Shown here piece after piece: positions 39,580 through 47,764 of a stretch of DNA of 48,482 bases. The translations under genes were made by a program, and so were the position numbers. This DNA is from Micrococcales bacterium UBA2037 (GTDB lineage Bacteria; Actinomycetota; Actinomycetes; Actinomycetales; Microbacteriaceae): contig DDBH01000015.1 of assembly GCA_002333405.1 (NCBI GenBank), positions 1 through 48,482 on the forward strand, read 5' to 3'. How positions within the stretch are numbered: position 1 is the stretch's first letter; every line of letters begins with the position of its first letter. The notes under the pieces are model-generated. The model had not been told where the DNA came from. It did not search any database and saw nothing but the letters and a program-made list of their open reading frames with translations.

Positions 39580-40725
39580 TTGCGAATTCTGCTTGGAGTA
39601 ACCGGCGGAATCGCTGCCTATAAGGCCGCGAACTTAATTCGGGCATTCTCCGAACAGGGGCATGAAGTCACAGTCTTGCCCACTGAAAACGCACTTAAGT
39701 TTGTCGGGAAGGTGACCCTCGAGGCGCTTTCAGGCCACACGATCGATACAGATCTCTACAGCGACGTGGCGCAGGTTAGGCATGTTGAACTCGGCGCCCA
39801 AGCGGACCTGATCGTCGTCGCACCTGCCACTGCCAATTTCTTGGCAAAGCTTGCCGGTGGGGTAGCCGATGATTTGCTAATGAACGCAATACTTGCCAGC
39901 ACCGCTCCGGTTTATGTTTGCCCTGCCATGCATACTGAAATGTGGCAAAACCAGGCGACGGCGGCAAATGTCGAAACCCTCAGAAGCCGAGGAATATCGG
40001 TCATGGAGCCAGCCAGCGGCAGGCTCACGGGTGACGACTCCGGGCCGGGCCGACTGCCAGAAGTTGAGCAAATCCTAGAATTCGTTCTGGGTCACGGTCC
40101 ACTGAGCGGTAAGACTGTTCTGGTCACAGCCGGTGGTACTAGAGAATCAATTGATGAAGTGCGCTTTATCGGGAACTCATCCTCGGGGCGGATGGGGCTT
40201 GAACTAGCAAAAGCAGCCCGTGACCTTGGTGGTCAGGTAACCCTCGTTGGTGCCAATCTCGAGATGCCGGCACCGCATGGAGTGACCTTTGTACCGGTGA
40301 CTAGCGTTTCTGACTTAGAACTCGCGATGAACCAAGACTGTGACCTACTGATCATGGCCGCAGCTGTGTCAGATTTCACGGTGGAGAGTCCGTTTCGAGG
40401 CAAGCTGTCCAGGTCTGAAGCGGTGACGCTGTCGTTGACTCCCACGAAGGACCTGGTTGCCAATTACGCATCAAATCACCCGAAAACCTTTTGCGTGGCC
40501 TTCGCACTAAGCCCGGAAGGCGGGAATGTGGAGGAACTTGCATCAGAGAAGCTGTGGTCGAAGAGCGTCCAGGCGGTAGCTGGAAACAGCGTTCAGGCAC
40601 TGGGGTCCGATGTTACCGAAGTGTCATTTGTAACACCTGAGGGAGTCGAAGCAGTTTCCGGAACCAAGCAAGCGGTTAGTAAGCAGCTTTTGCGACTGAT
40701 TATTGAATCGATGTCCAAGCGCTAA
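39580..40725 (+). CDS. coaBC: Bifunctional phosphopantothenoylcysteine decarboxylase/phosphopantothenate--cysteine ligase
   Basis: CoaBC carries out the second and third steps from pantothenate to coenzyme A. The N-terminal CoaC flavoprotein half opens with LLGVTGGIAAYKAANLIR and has the PAMHTEMW substrate motif; the C-terminal CoaB half begins near residue 170 and has TAGGTRESIDEVRFIGN and SSSGRMG. 381 residues. The TTG start is directly followed by the conserved N-terminus, so it is well fixed. Confidence 0.95.
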   Translation: MRILLGVTGGIAAYKAANLIRAFSEQGHEVTVLPTENALKFVGKVTLEALSGHTIDTDLYSDVAQVRHVELGAQADLIVVAPATANFLAKLAGGVADDLLMNAILASTAPVYVCPAMHTEMWQNQATAANVETLRSRGISVMEPASGRLTGDDSGPGRLPEVEQILEFVLGHGPLSGKTVLVTAGGTRESIDEVRFIGNSSSGRMGLELAKAARDLGGQVTLVGANLEMPAPHGVTFVPVTSVSDLELAMNQDCDLLIMAAAVSDFTVESPFRGKLSRSEAVTLSLTPTKDLVANYASNHPKTFCVAFALSPEGGNVEELASEKLWSKSVQAVAGNSVQALGSDVTEVSFVTPEGVEAVSGTKQAVSKQLLRLIIESMSKR

Positions 40726-40739
40726 CTAGACTTGTGGGC

Positions 40740-41921
40740 ATGACGCCACGCACATTTACCTCTGAGTCTGTTACTGAGGGGCACCCCGACAAAATCTGCG
40801 ATCAGATTTCCGACACGATTCTTGACGCAATTCTTGAGCAGGACCCGAACGCACGGGTCGCTGTAGAGACCCTAGTCACCACCGGCCTGGTTCACGTTGC
40901 CGGAGAGGTTGACACAACCGGTTACGTCGAGATTCCACAGCTGGTTCGGCAGAAACTTCTTGACATCGGATATAACTCATCGGCCATTGGCTTCGATGGG
41001 GCATCCTGTGGCGTCTCGGTTTCGATTGGCCAGCAGTCATCAGACATTGCAGCCGGCGTAAACCAGTCGCTAGAGAGTCGATTTGGGCACGTTGATCCTG
41101 ACCTTGGTGCCGGTGACCAGGGAATGATGTTCGGCTACGCCAGCGATGAGACTGCAACCTACATGCCAGCTCCGATCACTATGGCACATCAGCTAACCCA
41201 AAAACTCACCGAGCTTCGCCGCGAAGTTGGTTCGATGGTGCTGAGACCAGACGGAAAGGCTCAGGTTTCAATCGATTACGTTGACCAAAGGCCAGTGAGC
41301 GTCAATACGATCGTGCTGTCCACGCAGCATCACCCAGACGTAACCCAAGAAGAGCTGGCGAACCTGGTGTTAGACAGAGTGGTAAAGCCAGTATTGACAG
41401 CGTCCGGCCTGGATTGCGATGCGACCAGATACATAATCAATCCATCGGGACGATTTGTTATAGGCGGACCACAGGGTGATGCCGGCCTTACCGGTCGGAA
41501 GATCATTGTTGACACCTATGGCGGAATGGCACGACACGGAGGTGGTGCATTCAGCGGCAAGGACCCATCCAAGGTTGATCGTTCCGCAGCGTATGCAATG
41601 CGCTGGGTGGCAAAGAATCTAGTCGCAGCAGGCCTTGCCGCTCGCGCAGAGATTCAGGTTGCCTACGCAATCGGTGTTGCAAATCCAGTGTCGCTGTATG
41701 TCGAAACATTTGGAACCGAGACGGTCGAAATCGGCGCGATCGAGCAGGCTGTAAAGAGCGTTTTTGACTTGCGACCCTCGGCAATAATTTCTGAACTTGA
41801 TCTAAAGCGACCGATTTATCAAGCAAGTGCCAGCTACGGTCACTTCGGCAGGGAACTGCCTGATTTCACCTGGGAACGACTAGATCGCGTGCAAGCCCTT
41901 AGAGACGCAGCGGGCAAGTAA
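40740..41921 (+). CDS. metK: S-adenosylmethionine synthase
   Basis: MetK makes S-adenosylmethionine from ATP and methionine. Landmarks: FTSESVTEGHPDKICDQISD at the start (ATP and metal site), GAGDQGMMFGYA, GGPQGDAGLTGRKIIVDTYGG and GGAFSGKDPSKVDRSAAY. About 393 residues. I use the ATG at 40740; a GTG six bases earlier is equally possible because neither has a clear ribosome site. The start of priA is directly after its stop. Confidence 0.96.
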   Translation: MTPRTFTSESVTEGHPDKICDQISDTILDAILEQDPNARVAVETLVTTGLVHVAGEVDTTGYVEIPQLVRQKLLDIGYNSSAIGFDGASCGVSVSIGQQSSDIAAGVNQSLESRFGHVDPDLGAGDQGMMFGYASDETATYMPAPITMAHQLTQKLTELRREVGSMVLRPDGKAQVSIDYVDQRPVSVNTIVLSTQHHPDVTQEELANLVLDRVVKPVLTASGLDCDATRYIINPSGRFVIGGPQGDAGLTGRKIIVDTYGGMARHGGGAFSGKDPSKVDRSAAYAMRWVAKNLVAAGLAARAEIQVAYAIGVANPVSLYVETFGTETVEIGAIEQAVKSVFDLRPSAIISELDLKRPIYQASASYGHFGRELPDFTWERLDRVQALRDAAGK

Positions 41922-43757
41922 ATGGCACGCTTTGCTTCGATTGTGGCAAAGTCACCTCTTATTCAACTCGACAGGAAGTTTGATTACCTAGTTCCAGAGG
42001 ACCTTGAAGATCACATTGCGCTCGGTCAACTGGTTTCGTTTCCCTTTGGTCGAACAAAGAAGCCGCAAGAGGGCTATGTCGTAGAGCTCATGGATGCAAG
42101 CGACTATGCAACTAGCAAGCTACTGGCCATCAAGGATTCCAGCTGCCTACTTACCCCGCAGCTAGCAGACTTCACGCGAGCGGTAGCGGACAGGCAATGT
42201 GTGGCGCTAGGCGAAATTCTTGCTGTAGCGATTCCCGATCACATGCCGACAATTGAGCTGCTGGAACCGATTAGTTATCGAGCAATTAGCTCGACACCGG
42301 CTTTCAAACTAGATGCGCCGCTCACCAATAGATCGGCTGTTTTGAGTTCAGGCAAGCCGCTTGTTGTCGACGAGAAACTCTTCGCTGACTGGGCTGTGCT
42401 GCTTGTAGAGGCAGCATTAGAGCGGCACGCCGCTAGGCAGTCCTCAATCATCGTAGTTCCCGAAAGATCAGACATCGATGCCATCACCGACTATTGCAAA
42501 CACCTTGGCGTCAGCGATCAATGCGCGGTGTTGCTTCCGAACCAGAAGCGTTCGACGAAGTTTCAACTTCATCACCAAATCTCTCAGAGCGAGGTATCGA
42601 TAGTCATCGGGACCCGCTCTGCAATTTACTCACCCTGCCAGAACCTCGGTCTAATCGGCCTGCATGACGACGCCGATGACAACCTGAGAGACCAGGGGTC
42701 TCCCTTTACCACCGCCAGGGACTTGGCTCTAATAAGAGCTGGCGACAGCCTGCAGCTGGTTCTAACAGCGCCATACCGTTCCACCGAGGTGCAGAGATTA
42801 GTCCAGCTTGGGTATCTATCCAGCCACAAGATTGTGCAATCGCCAGCCAGAATCTCCTACACGGAGCCCGGTCTGCGCATGGACCAAAGCGCCTTTCAGC
42901 TAATCAAAGACCAGTTGCCAATCGGGCCAGTGCTGGTGTTGCTTCCTAGAAAAGGGGACTCAGCGGCGGCTTTCTGCGGAGGCTGTGGTCAGAAGCTCGC
43001 CTGTAGTTGCGGAGGCTACTTTTGGCAACCCGATGCAGATCATATTCAATGTCGGGTGTGCAGCAAGCCATTTGTGTCCTGCACGAACTGCCAGTCTCGT
43101 AATTTCAAGAAGGGTCGCACCGGCTCCAGCAGGACGGTTGCGGAGCTGGGCAAGGCATTCCCTAACGCCCTAATCAGTGAGGCCACGGGTTCCCAGAAGC
43201 CCAGCGGACTAAAGAACAAGAATCAAATCGTCGTTGCAACACCAGGTTCGGCACCTCGACTACCAGGCGGATATTCGGGACTACTTATCCTGGACTGCGA
43301 CGTCTGGCTAGCGCGACAGAGTCTAAATGCGCAGGGAATAGCTATCAGGGATTGGCAGGAAGCAATCGAACTGATGCAACCCAATGGAAGGGCGGTCCTA
43401 TCTGGGCTCGATTCGACCCTCGGCAAGGCACTGTCGCTCGGGCAGCTCGAAGCGCTTGCTGCCGCCAACCTGGCTGAGGCCAAGGAAATGTCGCTTCCTC
43501 CCACAGTGAGAATCTGCACCCTGGAAGCAGAGCCGCAAACTCTAAACACTGCCCTTGAAGCAGCCAAATCTGAGGGGGCAGAACTGCTTCGGCTTGATGC
43601 GGAGGGCTCCAGGGCGCTGATTAGGTTTGGATATCGCCAAGGACCGGCTGTCGCAAAGGCGCTTAGGGGAGTGTCGGTTGGAACAACTGCAAGAACTGTC
43701 AATAACTCAAAGCGGAGAGGACTCAGGGTCGTCATGGATGATCCTGATGCACTGTAG
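41922..43757 (+). CDS. priA: PriA-like primosomal protein N' without a P-loop
   Basis: PriA restarts stalled replication forks. The 611-residue protein has the N-terminal DNA-binding domain (RKFDYLVPEDLEDHIALGQLVSFPFG in part), a helicase-like core and a cysteine-rich zinc region at about residues 352-395 with four CxxC/CxC pairs (FCGGC, CSC, CRVC, CTNC). The Walker A motif expected after the N-terminal domain is missing: the region reads IIVVPERSDIDAIT, and the DEEH box is replaced by HDDADDN near residue 247. This loss is a known trait of actinobacterial PriA, so it probably acts as a structural or DNA-binding factor, not as a helicase. Confidence 0.9.
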   Translation: MARFASIVAKSPLIQLDRKFDYLVPEDLEDHIALGQLVSFPFGRTKKPQEGYVVELMDASDYATSKLLAIKDSSCLLTPQLADFTRAVADRQCVALGEILAVAIPDHMPTIELLEPISYRAISSTPAFKLDAPLTNRSAVLSSGKPLVVDEKLFADWAVLLVEAALERHAARQSSIIVVPERSDIDAITDYCKHLGVSDQCAVLLPNQKRSTKFQLHHQISQSEVSIVIGTRSAIYSPCQNLGLIGLHDDADDNLRDQGSPFTTARDLALIRAGDSLQLVLTAPYRSTEVQRLVQLGYLSSHKIVQSPARISYTEPGLRMDQSAFQLIKDQLPIGPVLVLLPRKGDSAAAFCGGCGQKLACSCGGYFWQPDADHIQCRVCSKPFVSCTNCQSRNFKKGRTGSSRTVAELGKAFPNALISEATGSQKPSGLKNKNQIVVATPGSAPRLPGGYSGLLILDCDVWLARQSLNAQGIAIRDWQEAIELMQPNGRAVLSGLDSTLGKALSLGQLEALAAANLAEAKEMSLPPTVRICTLEAEPQTLNTALEAAKSEGAELLRLDAEGSRALIRFGYRQGPAVAKALRGVSVGTTARTVNNSKRRGLRVVMDDPDAL

Positions 43758-43764
43758 GTTCTAG

Positions 43765-44670
43765 ATGATGAAGATTGTATTTGCCGGCACACCTGAAATA
43801 GCAGCTAGGGCGCTGTCTCTGATTTCAGAGAAGCATCAGGTGGAGTTGGTTGTAACCATGCCCGATGCACCGGTTGGCAGGAAACGGGTTCTCACCCCGT
43901 CACCAGTAGCTCAAACAGCCGATGCTCTTGGCATTCCAGTGCTGAAGACCCAAAAACTTGATGCAGCTGCTAGGGCGAGGATTGAGTCCTCACAGGCCGA
44001 GCTTGCGATAGTCGTGGCATATGGAGCGATGATCAATAGCGAAAGTCTGGCGCTACTACCTTGGTGGAATCTACATTTCTCGATTCTGCCAAACCACAGG
44101 GGAGCGACACCTCTTCAGCACAGCATGATCACCGGCACCGGAGTTGGCATTTCAATCTTTGAGCTAGACCAGGGACTAGATACCGGTCCGATTATCGTCC
44201 AGGAACCAATGACGTTCTCCGAATCCGAGACAGCCGGTACGTCGCTAATGCGCTTTACCGAACATGGAACAGCCCTGCTACTAAAGGCAATGGAACAGGG
44301 GAAGCAGCCGGTGCCTCAAGTCGGGGAGGCTAGCTACGCCCACAAGTTTTCCCGGGAAGATGCGCATCTTTCGACAATTGAGCCAGCAGACCTGCTGGTC
44401 AGAAAAGTCAGAGCCTTTAATCCAGAGCCCATGGCATGGGTTTCAGTCGACAGCGCTCCGCTTCGAATACTAGAGGCAGCCGTGCTGCAAGGAGATCACC
44501 TGGCAGCAACCAAACCCGGGCAACTCATGAAATTGGAAACCGGTGAGGTTGTGATAAGCGCAGGGGACCGAAACTTTATGGAACTTTCAACAGTGCAACC
44601 GGCTGGCAAGAAGCCTATGACCGCGGCCGCTTGGTGGAATGGCCTCAAGGCAGGAGCTCAACTTGACTAA
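43765..44670 (+). CDS. fmt: Methionyl-tRNA formyltransferase
   Basis: Fmt formylates the initiator Met-tRNA with 10-formyltetrahydrofolate. The 301-residue protein opens with MKIVFAGTPEIAARAL and has the catalytic Asn/His region NLHFSILPNHRGATP and the Asp in LDQGLDTGPI, followed by the C-terminal OB-like domain. Its end overlaps the rsmB start. Confidence 0.95.
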   Translation: MMKIVFAGTPEIAARALSLISEKHQVELVVTMPDAPVGRKRVLTPSPVAQTADALGIPVLKTQKLDAAARARIESSQAELAIVVAYGAMINSESLALLPWWNLHFSILPNHRGATPLQHSMITGTGVGISIFELDQGLDTGPIIVQEPMTFSESETAGTSLMRFTEHGTALLLKAMEQGKQPVPQVGEASYAHKFSREDAHLSTIEPADLLVRKVRAFNPEPMAWVSVDSAPLRILEAAVLQGDHLAATKPGQLMKLETGEVVISAGDRNFMELSTVQPAGKKPMTAAAWWNGLKAGAQLD

Positions 44671-45979
44671 CGCACGCGACATATCCCTCAACCTGCTGCT
44701 TCGAGTGCAGGTGTCGGATAGTTATGTGAACCTGCTACTTCCAAAGGAACTGGCCAAGCACCAAATCAACGACGCCGACCGTGGCTTGGTCCAAGAACTA
44801 ACCTATGGCTGCCTTCGCTGGGAGTTGCAATACGACCGGATGATTGACCACTTCACTCCTGGAAAAGTTCTCTCCCCACACGTGCGAACCTCCATCCGGC
44901 TAGGACTGCACCAGCTTTTTAGAATGCGAGTTCCGGCCCACGCAGCCATTAATGAATCAGTTGACCTGGTCAAGAAGTACGAACCAAATGCCGCGGGGCT
45001 CGCGAACGCCGTGCTTAGAAATGCCGAGCGGGCAGGCTTTGATTCATTGGTGAGCACGCTAACCAACGGCCTAAACACCATTGAAGCGCTCAGCGTGAAG
45101 TATTCGCACCCGACTTGGATTGTTTCCGGCTTTCTCTCAGCGCTTGATCTTGATGGAAGAAAGCAAGAGCTTGAGCAATTCTTAGCTTCAAATAACGAGG
45201 TGCCTCAGGTGAACCTTGCTGGGCTGTCCGACGCTTCCAGGCTCGCTCTGGACGAGATTGGATCAGAGCACGGTTCCGCCTCGCCAATTGGTTACCTGGC
45301 CGAAGGCTCTTTGGATAAGTACTTGGAGATCCCAGGCGTTCGGGTTCAAGATCAGGGTTCGCAACTAGTGGCGCTGGCTCTTGGGCAGGTTGCAAATCTT
45401 GAGGGCACCTGGCTCGACATGTGTGCAGGCCCTGGCGGAAAAGCGGCGGTACTTGAAAGCCTGAAGCCAATTTCAAAGGGAGAATTGGTTTGCTATGAAC
45501 CCAATCAAAAGCGAGCCGAGCTAGTCTCGAACGCTTTGGACAAGGTTCATCAGAGCAAAGTCGAAGTCAGAAGCGGACAGAGTGCTCCAGCAGATTCGTT
45601 TGACGCGATCCTGCTGGACGCCCCCTGCTCCGGCCTGGGTTCCCTGAGGCGGAAGCCAGAGGCGAGGTGGCGGAAATCACCCGAGCAACTTCCTGAGCTA
45701 ACGACGCTCCAGTCGAGCCTCATCGACTCTGCCGTCAAGGCCCTAAAATCCGGCGGCTACTTGATGTATGCAACCTGCTCGCCTTTAGTTGCCGAAACTA
45801 ACACTCAGATCAGAGGCCTAGTCGAACGACATCCAAACATGAAGCTTGTTGACTTGCCGGCGATACTTGGAGCCCTCAACCCGGAGTTGAAGCTAAACGC
45901 TTCTAGAAAAACTGTGCAATTGTGGACCCATCAACACAGGACCGACGCCATGTTCATGGCCTTGCTAAAGAAAGACTGA
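44663..45979 (+). CDS. rsmB: 16S rRNA m5C methyltransferase RsmB/Fmu
   Basis: RsmB methylates a cytosine in 16S rRNA (C967 in E. coli). The N-terminal NusB-like domain (to about residue 140) is followed by the SAM-dependent methyltransferase with the MCAGPGGKAA motif, the catalytic-cysteine motifs DAPCSGLGSLRR and YATCSPL. The TTG at 44663 has AGGAG six bases upstream and gives 438 residues; an ATG further upstream lies in fmt and is not needed. It overlaps fmt by eight bases. Confidence 0.94.
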   Translation: MTNARDISLNLLLRVQVSDSYVNLLLPKELAKHQINDADRGLVQELTYGCLRWELQYDRMIDHFTPGKVLSPHVRTSIRLGLHQLFRMRVPAHAAINESVDLVKKYEPNAAGLANAVLRNAERAGFDSLVSTLTNGLNTIEALSVKYSHPTWIVSGFLSALDLDGRKQELEQFLASNNEVPQVNLAGLSDASRLALDEIGSEHGSASPIGYLAEGSLDKYLEIPGVRVQDQGSQLVALALGQVANLEGTWLDMCAGPGGKAAVLESLKPISKGELVCYEPNQKRAELVSNALDKVHQSKVEVRSGQSAPADSFDAILLDAPCSGLGSLRRKPEARWRKSPEQLPELTTLQSSLIDSAVKALKSGGYLMYATCSPLVAETNTQIRGLVERHPNMKLVDLPAILGALNPELKLNASRKTVQLWTHQHRTDAMFMALLKKD

Positions 45980-45986
45980 GGGTGTC

Positions 45987-46649
45987 ATGCAGATAAACCC
46001 ATCGATACTCAGCGCGGATTTCGCAAACCTCGAAGAGGAGCTCCAGGACATTTTAACTGCGGACATGGCCCACATTGACGTTATGGACAACCACTTCGTC
46101 CCCAACCTAACAATTGGGCCACAGGTAGTTTCAAGGCTGGTCGAAGTATCACCAATTCCTCTGGATGTTCACCTAATGATTGCCGACCCTGATCGTTGGG
46201 CGCCCAATTATGCAGAGCTGGGTGCAGCCTCGGTAACCTTCCACCTGGAGGCAGCTAGAAATCCGATCGAGCTTGCAAGGAAGCTAAGAGGCGCTGGTGC
46301 CAAGGCGGCTGTTGCGATTAAGCCCGGTACTCAAGTATCCGAACTCACCGAGCTTCTAACTGAATTCGACATGATTTTGATCATGACCGTGGAGCCAGGT
46401 TTTGGCGGACAGCCGCTTCTAACGGACACCCTGGAAAAGATCAAGCACGCTAGGTCGCTGATTACGGAGAAAGGTTCAGCCATTACGTTGCAGGTCGACG
46501 GGGGAGTGACCGAGTCAAATATTGCGCAGCTGGCTGAACTTGGAGCGGACTCTTTTGTTGCGGGATCAGCCATTTTTAACCATCCTGATCGGGCGCTCGA
46601 GATTCTAAAGCTTCGTACACTTGCCCAGTCGGCAAGCCCCAAGCTGTAA
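45987..46649 (+). CDS. rpe: Ribulose-phosphate 3-epimerase
   Basis: Rpe links ribulose 5-phosphate and xylulose 5-phosphate in the pentose phosphate pathway. The TIM barrel starts INPSILSADFANL; metal and catalytic residues are in HIDVMDNHFVPNLTIGP, VHLMIADP, MTVEPGFGGQP and QVDGGV; the phosphate site is FVAGSAIF. 220 residues. It lies between rsmB and the his genes, as in other Microbacteriaceae. Confidence 0.96.
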   Translation: MQINPSILSADFANLEEELQDILTADMAHIDVMDNHFVPNLTIGPQVVSRLVEVSPIPLDVHLMIADPDRWAPNYAELGAASVTFHLEAARNPIELARKLRGAGAKAAVAIKPGTQVSELTELLTEFDMILIMTVEPGFGGQPLLTDTLEKIKHARSLITEKGSAITLQVDGGVTESNIAQLAELGADSFVAGSAIFNHPDRALEILKLRTLAQSASPKL

Positions 46650-46658
46650 TCTAGAGGG

Positions 46659-46922
46659 ATGAAATCCTTCGACAATCTCTTTGCTGAACTAGAGAACCGC
46701 CTTGCGGAGCCAGTTGCGGGCTCCGGAACTTCTGAGCTTTTGGAAGCCGGCGTGCACGAAATTGGAAAAAAGCTTGTTGAGGAAGCAGCTGAACTCTGGA
46801 TGGCCGCCGAGCACGAGTCAGACCAGCAGGTTGCCCTGGAGGCATCTCAGTTGATCTACTACGTCCAGCTAATGCTTGTATCACGCGGAATCTCGTTGAG
46901 CGCAGTAGAGGAAGTGCTCTGA
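46659..46922 (+). CDS. hisE: Phosphoribosyl-ATP pyrophosphatase
   Basis: HisE performs the second step of histidine synthesis. The 87-residue all-helical protein has the MazG-like motif EIGKKLVEEAAELWMAA with metal-binding glutamates and ends in a short helical tail. It overlaps hisG by one base. Confidence 0.95.
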   Translation: MKSFDNLFAELENRLAEPVAGSGTSELLEAGVHEIGKKLVEEAAELWMAAEHESDQQVALEASQLIYYVQLMLVSRGISLSAVEEVL

Positions 46923-47764
46923 TGTTGAGAGTTGCAATTCCAAACAAGGGGATTCTGTCCGAGTCAGCTATTTCCATGCTGAAAGAGGCTGGCTATCAAA
47001 CGCGCCGGGACACCCAAGAGCTCCACCTGGTGGATTCAGATAACAACATTGAGTTCTTCTACCTGCGACCAAGGGACATTGCCACCTACGTTGGTTCTGG
47101 GTCACTGGATGTTGGACTAACCGGGTTAGATCTTTTGATGGACTCAGAATCGGCCGCAGAAGAGATTGCTGATCTAGATTTCGGGCAATCAACATTTCGA
47201 TTCGCAGCCTCTGTGGAGTCGGGATTCAAGCAGGTGAGCGACCTCGAAGGCAAGAGGCTCGCCACGGCCTACCCAACGCTAATTGCCAACTACCTTTCAG
47301 AGCAGGGCGTCTCTTGTGAGATCGTGAAGCTCGATGGAGCCGTCGAGTCGGCTGTGAAACTCGGCGTGGCCGATGCTGTCGCCGATGTCGTTTCCACTGG
47401 AAATACGCTTCGAAAAGCAGGGCTGTCAATTTTTGGTCCAACAATTCTGCGGTCAACTGCCAGGCTGATTGCAGCTCCCGGAAAGGCAGCGGAGGCTAAT
47501 CAGCTGTTGATGCGTCTAAAGGGTGTGCTGGTAGCTAGACAGTACGTGATTATCGACTACGACTGCCCAATCGACCTAGTTGAGAAGGCTTCACTAATCA
47601 CCCCTGGGATTGAATCTCCCACCATTTCTCCGCTGGCCGACAAAGACTGGGTTGCGGTCAGGGCCCTTGTTTTGGCCAGCAAGATGAATCAGATTATGGA
47701 TGAGCTATACGCAGTTGGCGCCAGGGCGATTTTGGTGTCCGCCATCCACGCCGCGAGAATCTAG
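46922..47764 (+). CDS. hisG: ATP phosphoribosyltransferase, long form
   Basis: HisG starts histidine synthesis and is its feedback-controlled step. At 280 residues it is the long form, with two catalytic domains (LRVAIPNKGILSE at the start; the PRPP-binding DAVADVVSTGNTLRKAGL region) and a C-terminal ACT-like regulatory domain of about 75 residues, so no HisZ partner is needed. It is coupled to hisE and its last base is shared with the hisF start. Confidence 0.95.
   Translation: MLRVAIPNKGILSESAISMLKEAGYQTRRDTQELHLVDSDNNIEFFYLRPRDIATYVGSGSLDVGLTGLDLLMDSESAAEEIADLDFGQSTFRFAASVESGFKQVSDLEGKRLATAYPTLIANYLSEQGVSCEIVKLDGAVESAVKLGVADAVADVVSTGNTLRKAGLSIFGPTILRSTARLIAAPGKAAEANQLLMRLKGVLVARQYVIIDYDCPIDLVEKASLITPGIESPTISPLADKDWVAVRALVLASKMNQIMDELYAVGARAILVSAIHAARI

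Noticed and set aside
43223..43792. Long minus-strand frame (189 codons) antisense to priA
   Set aside because: Serine-rich shadow of the priA reading frame; spans the priA-fmt junction and resembles no protein family.
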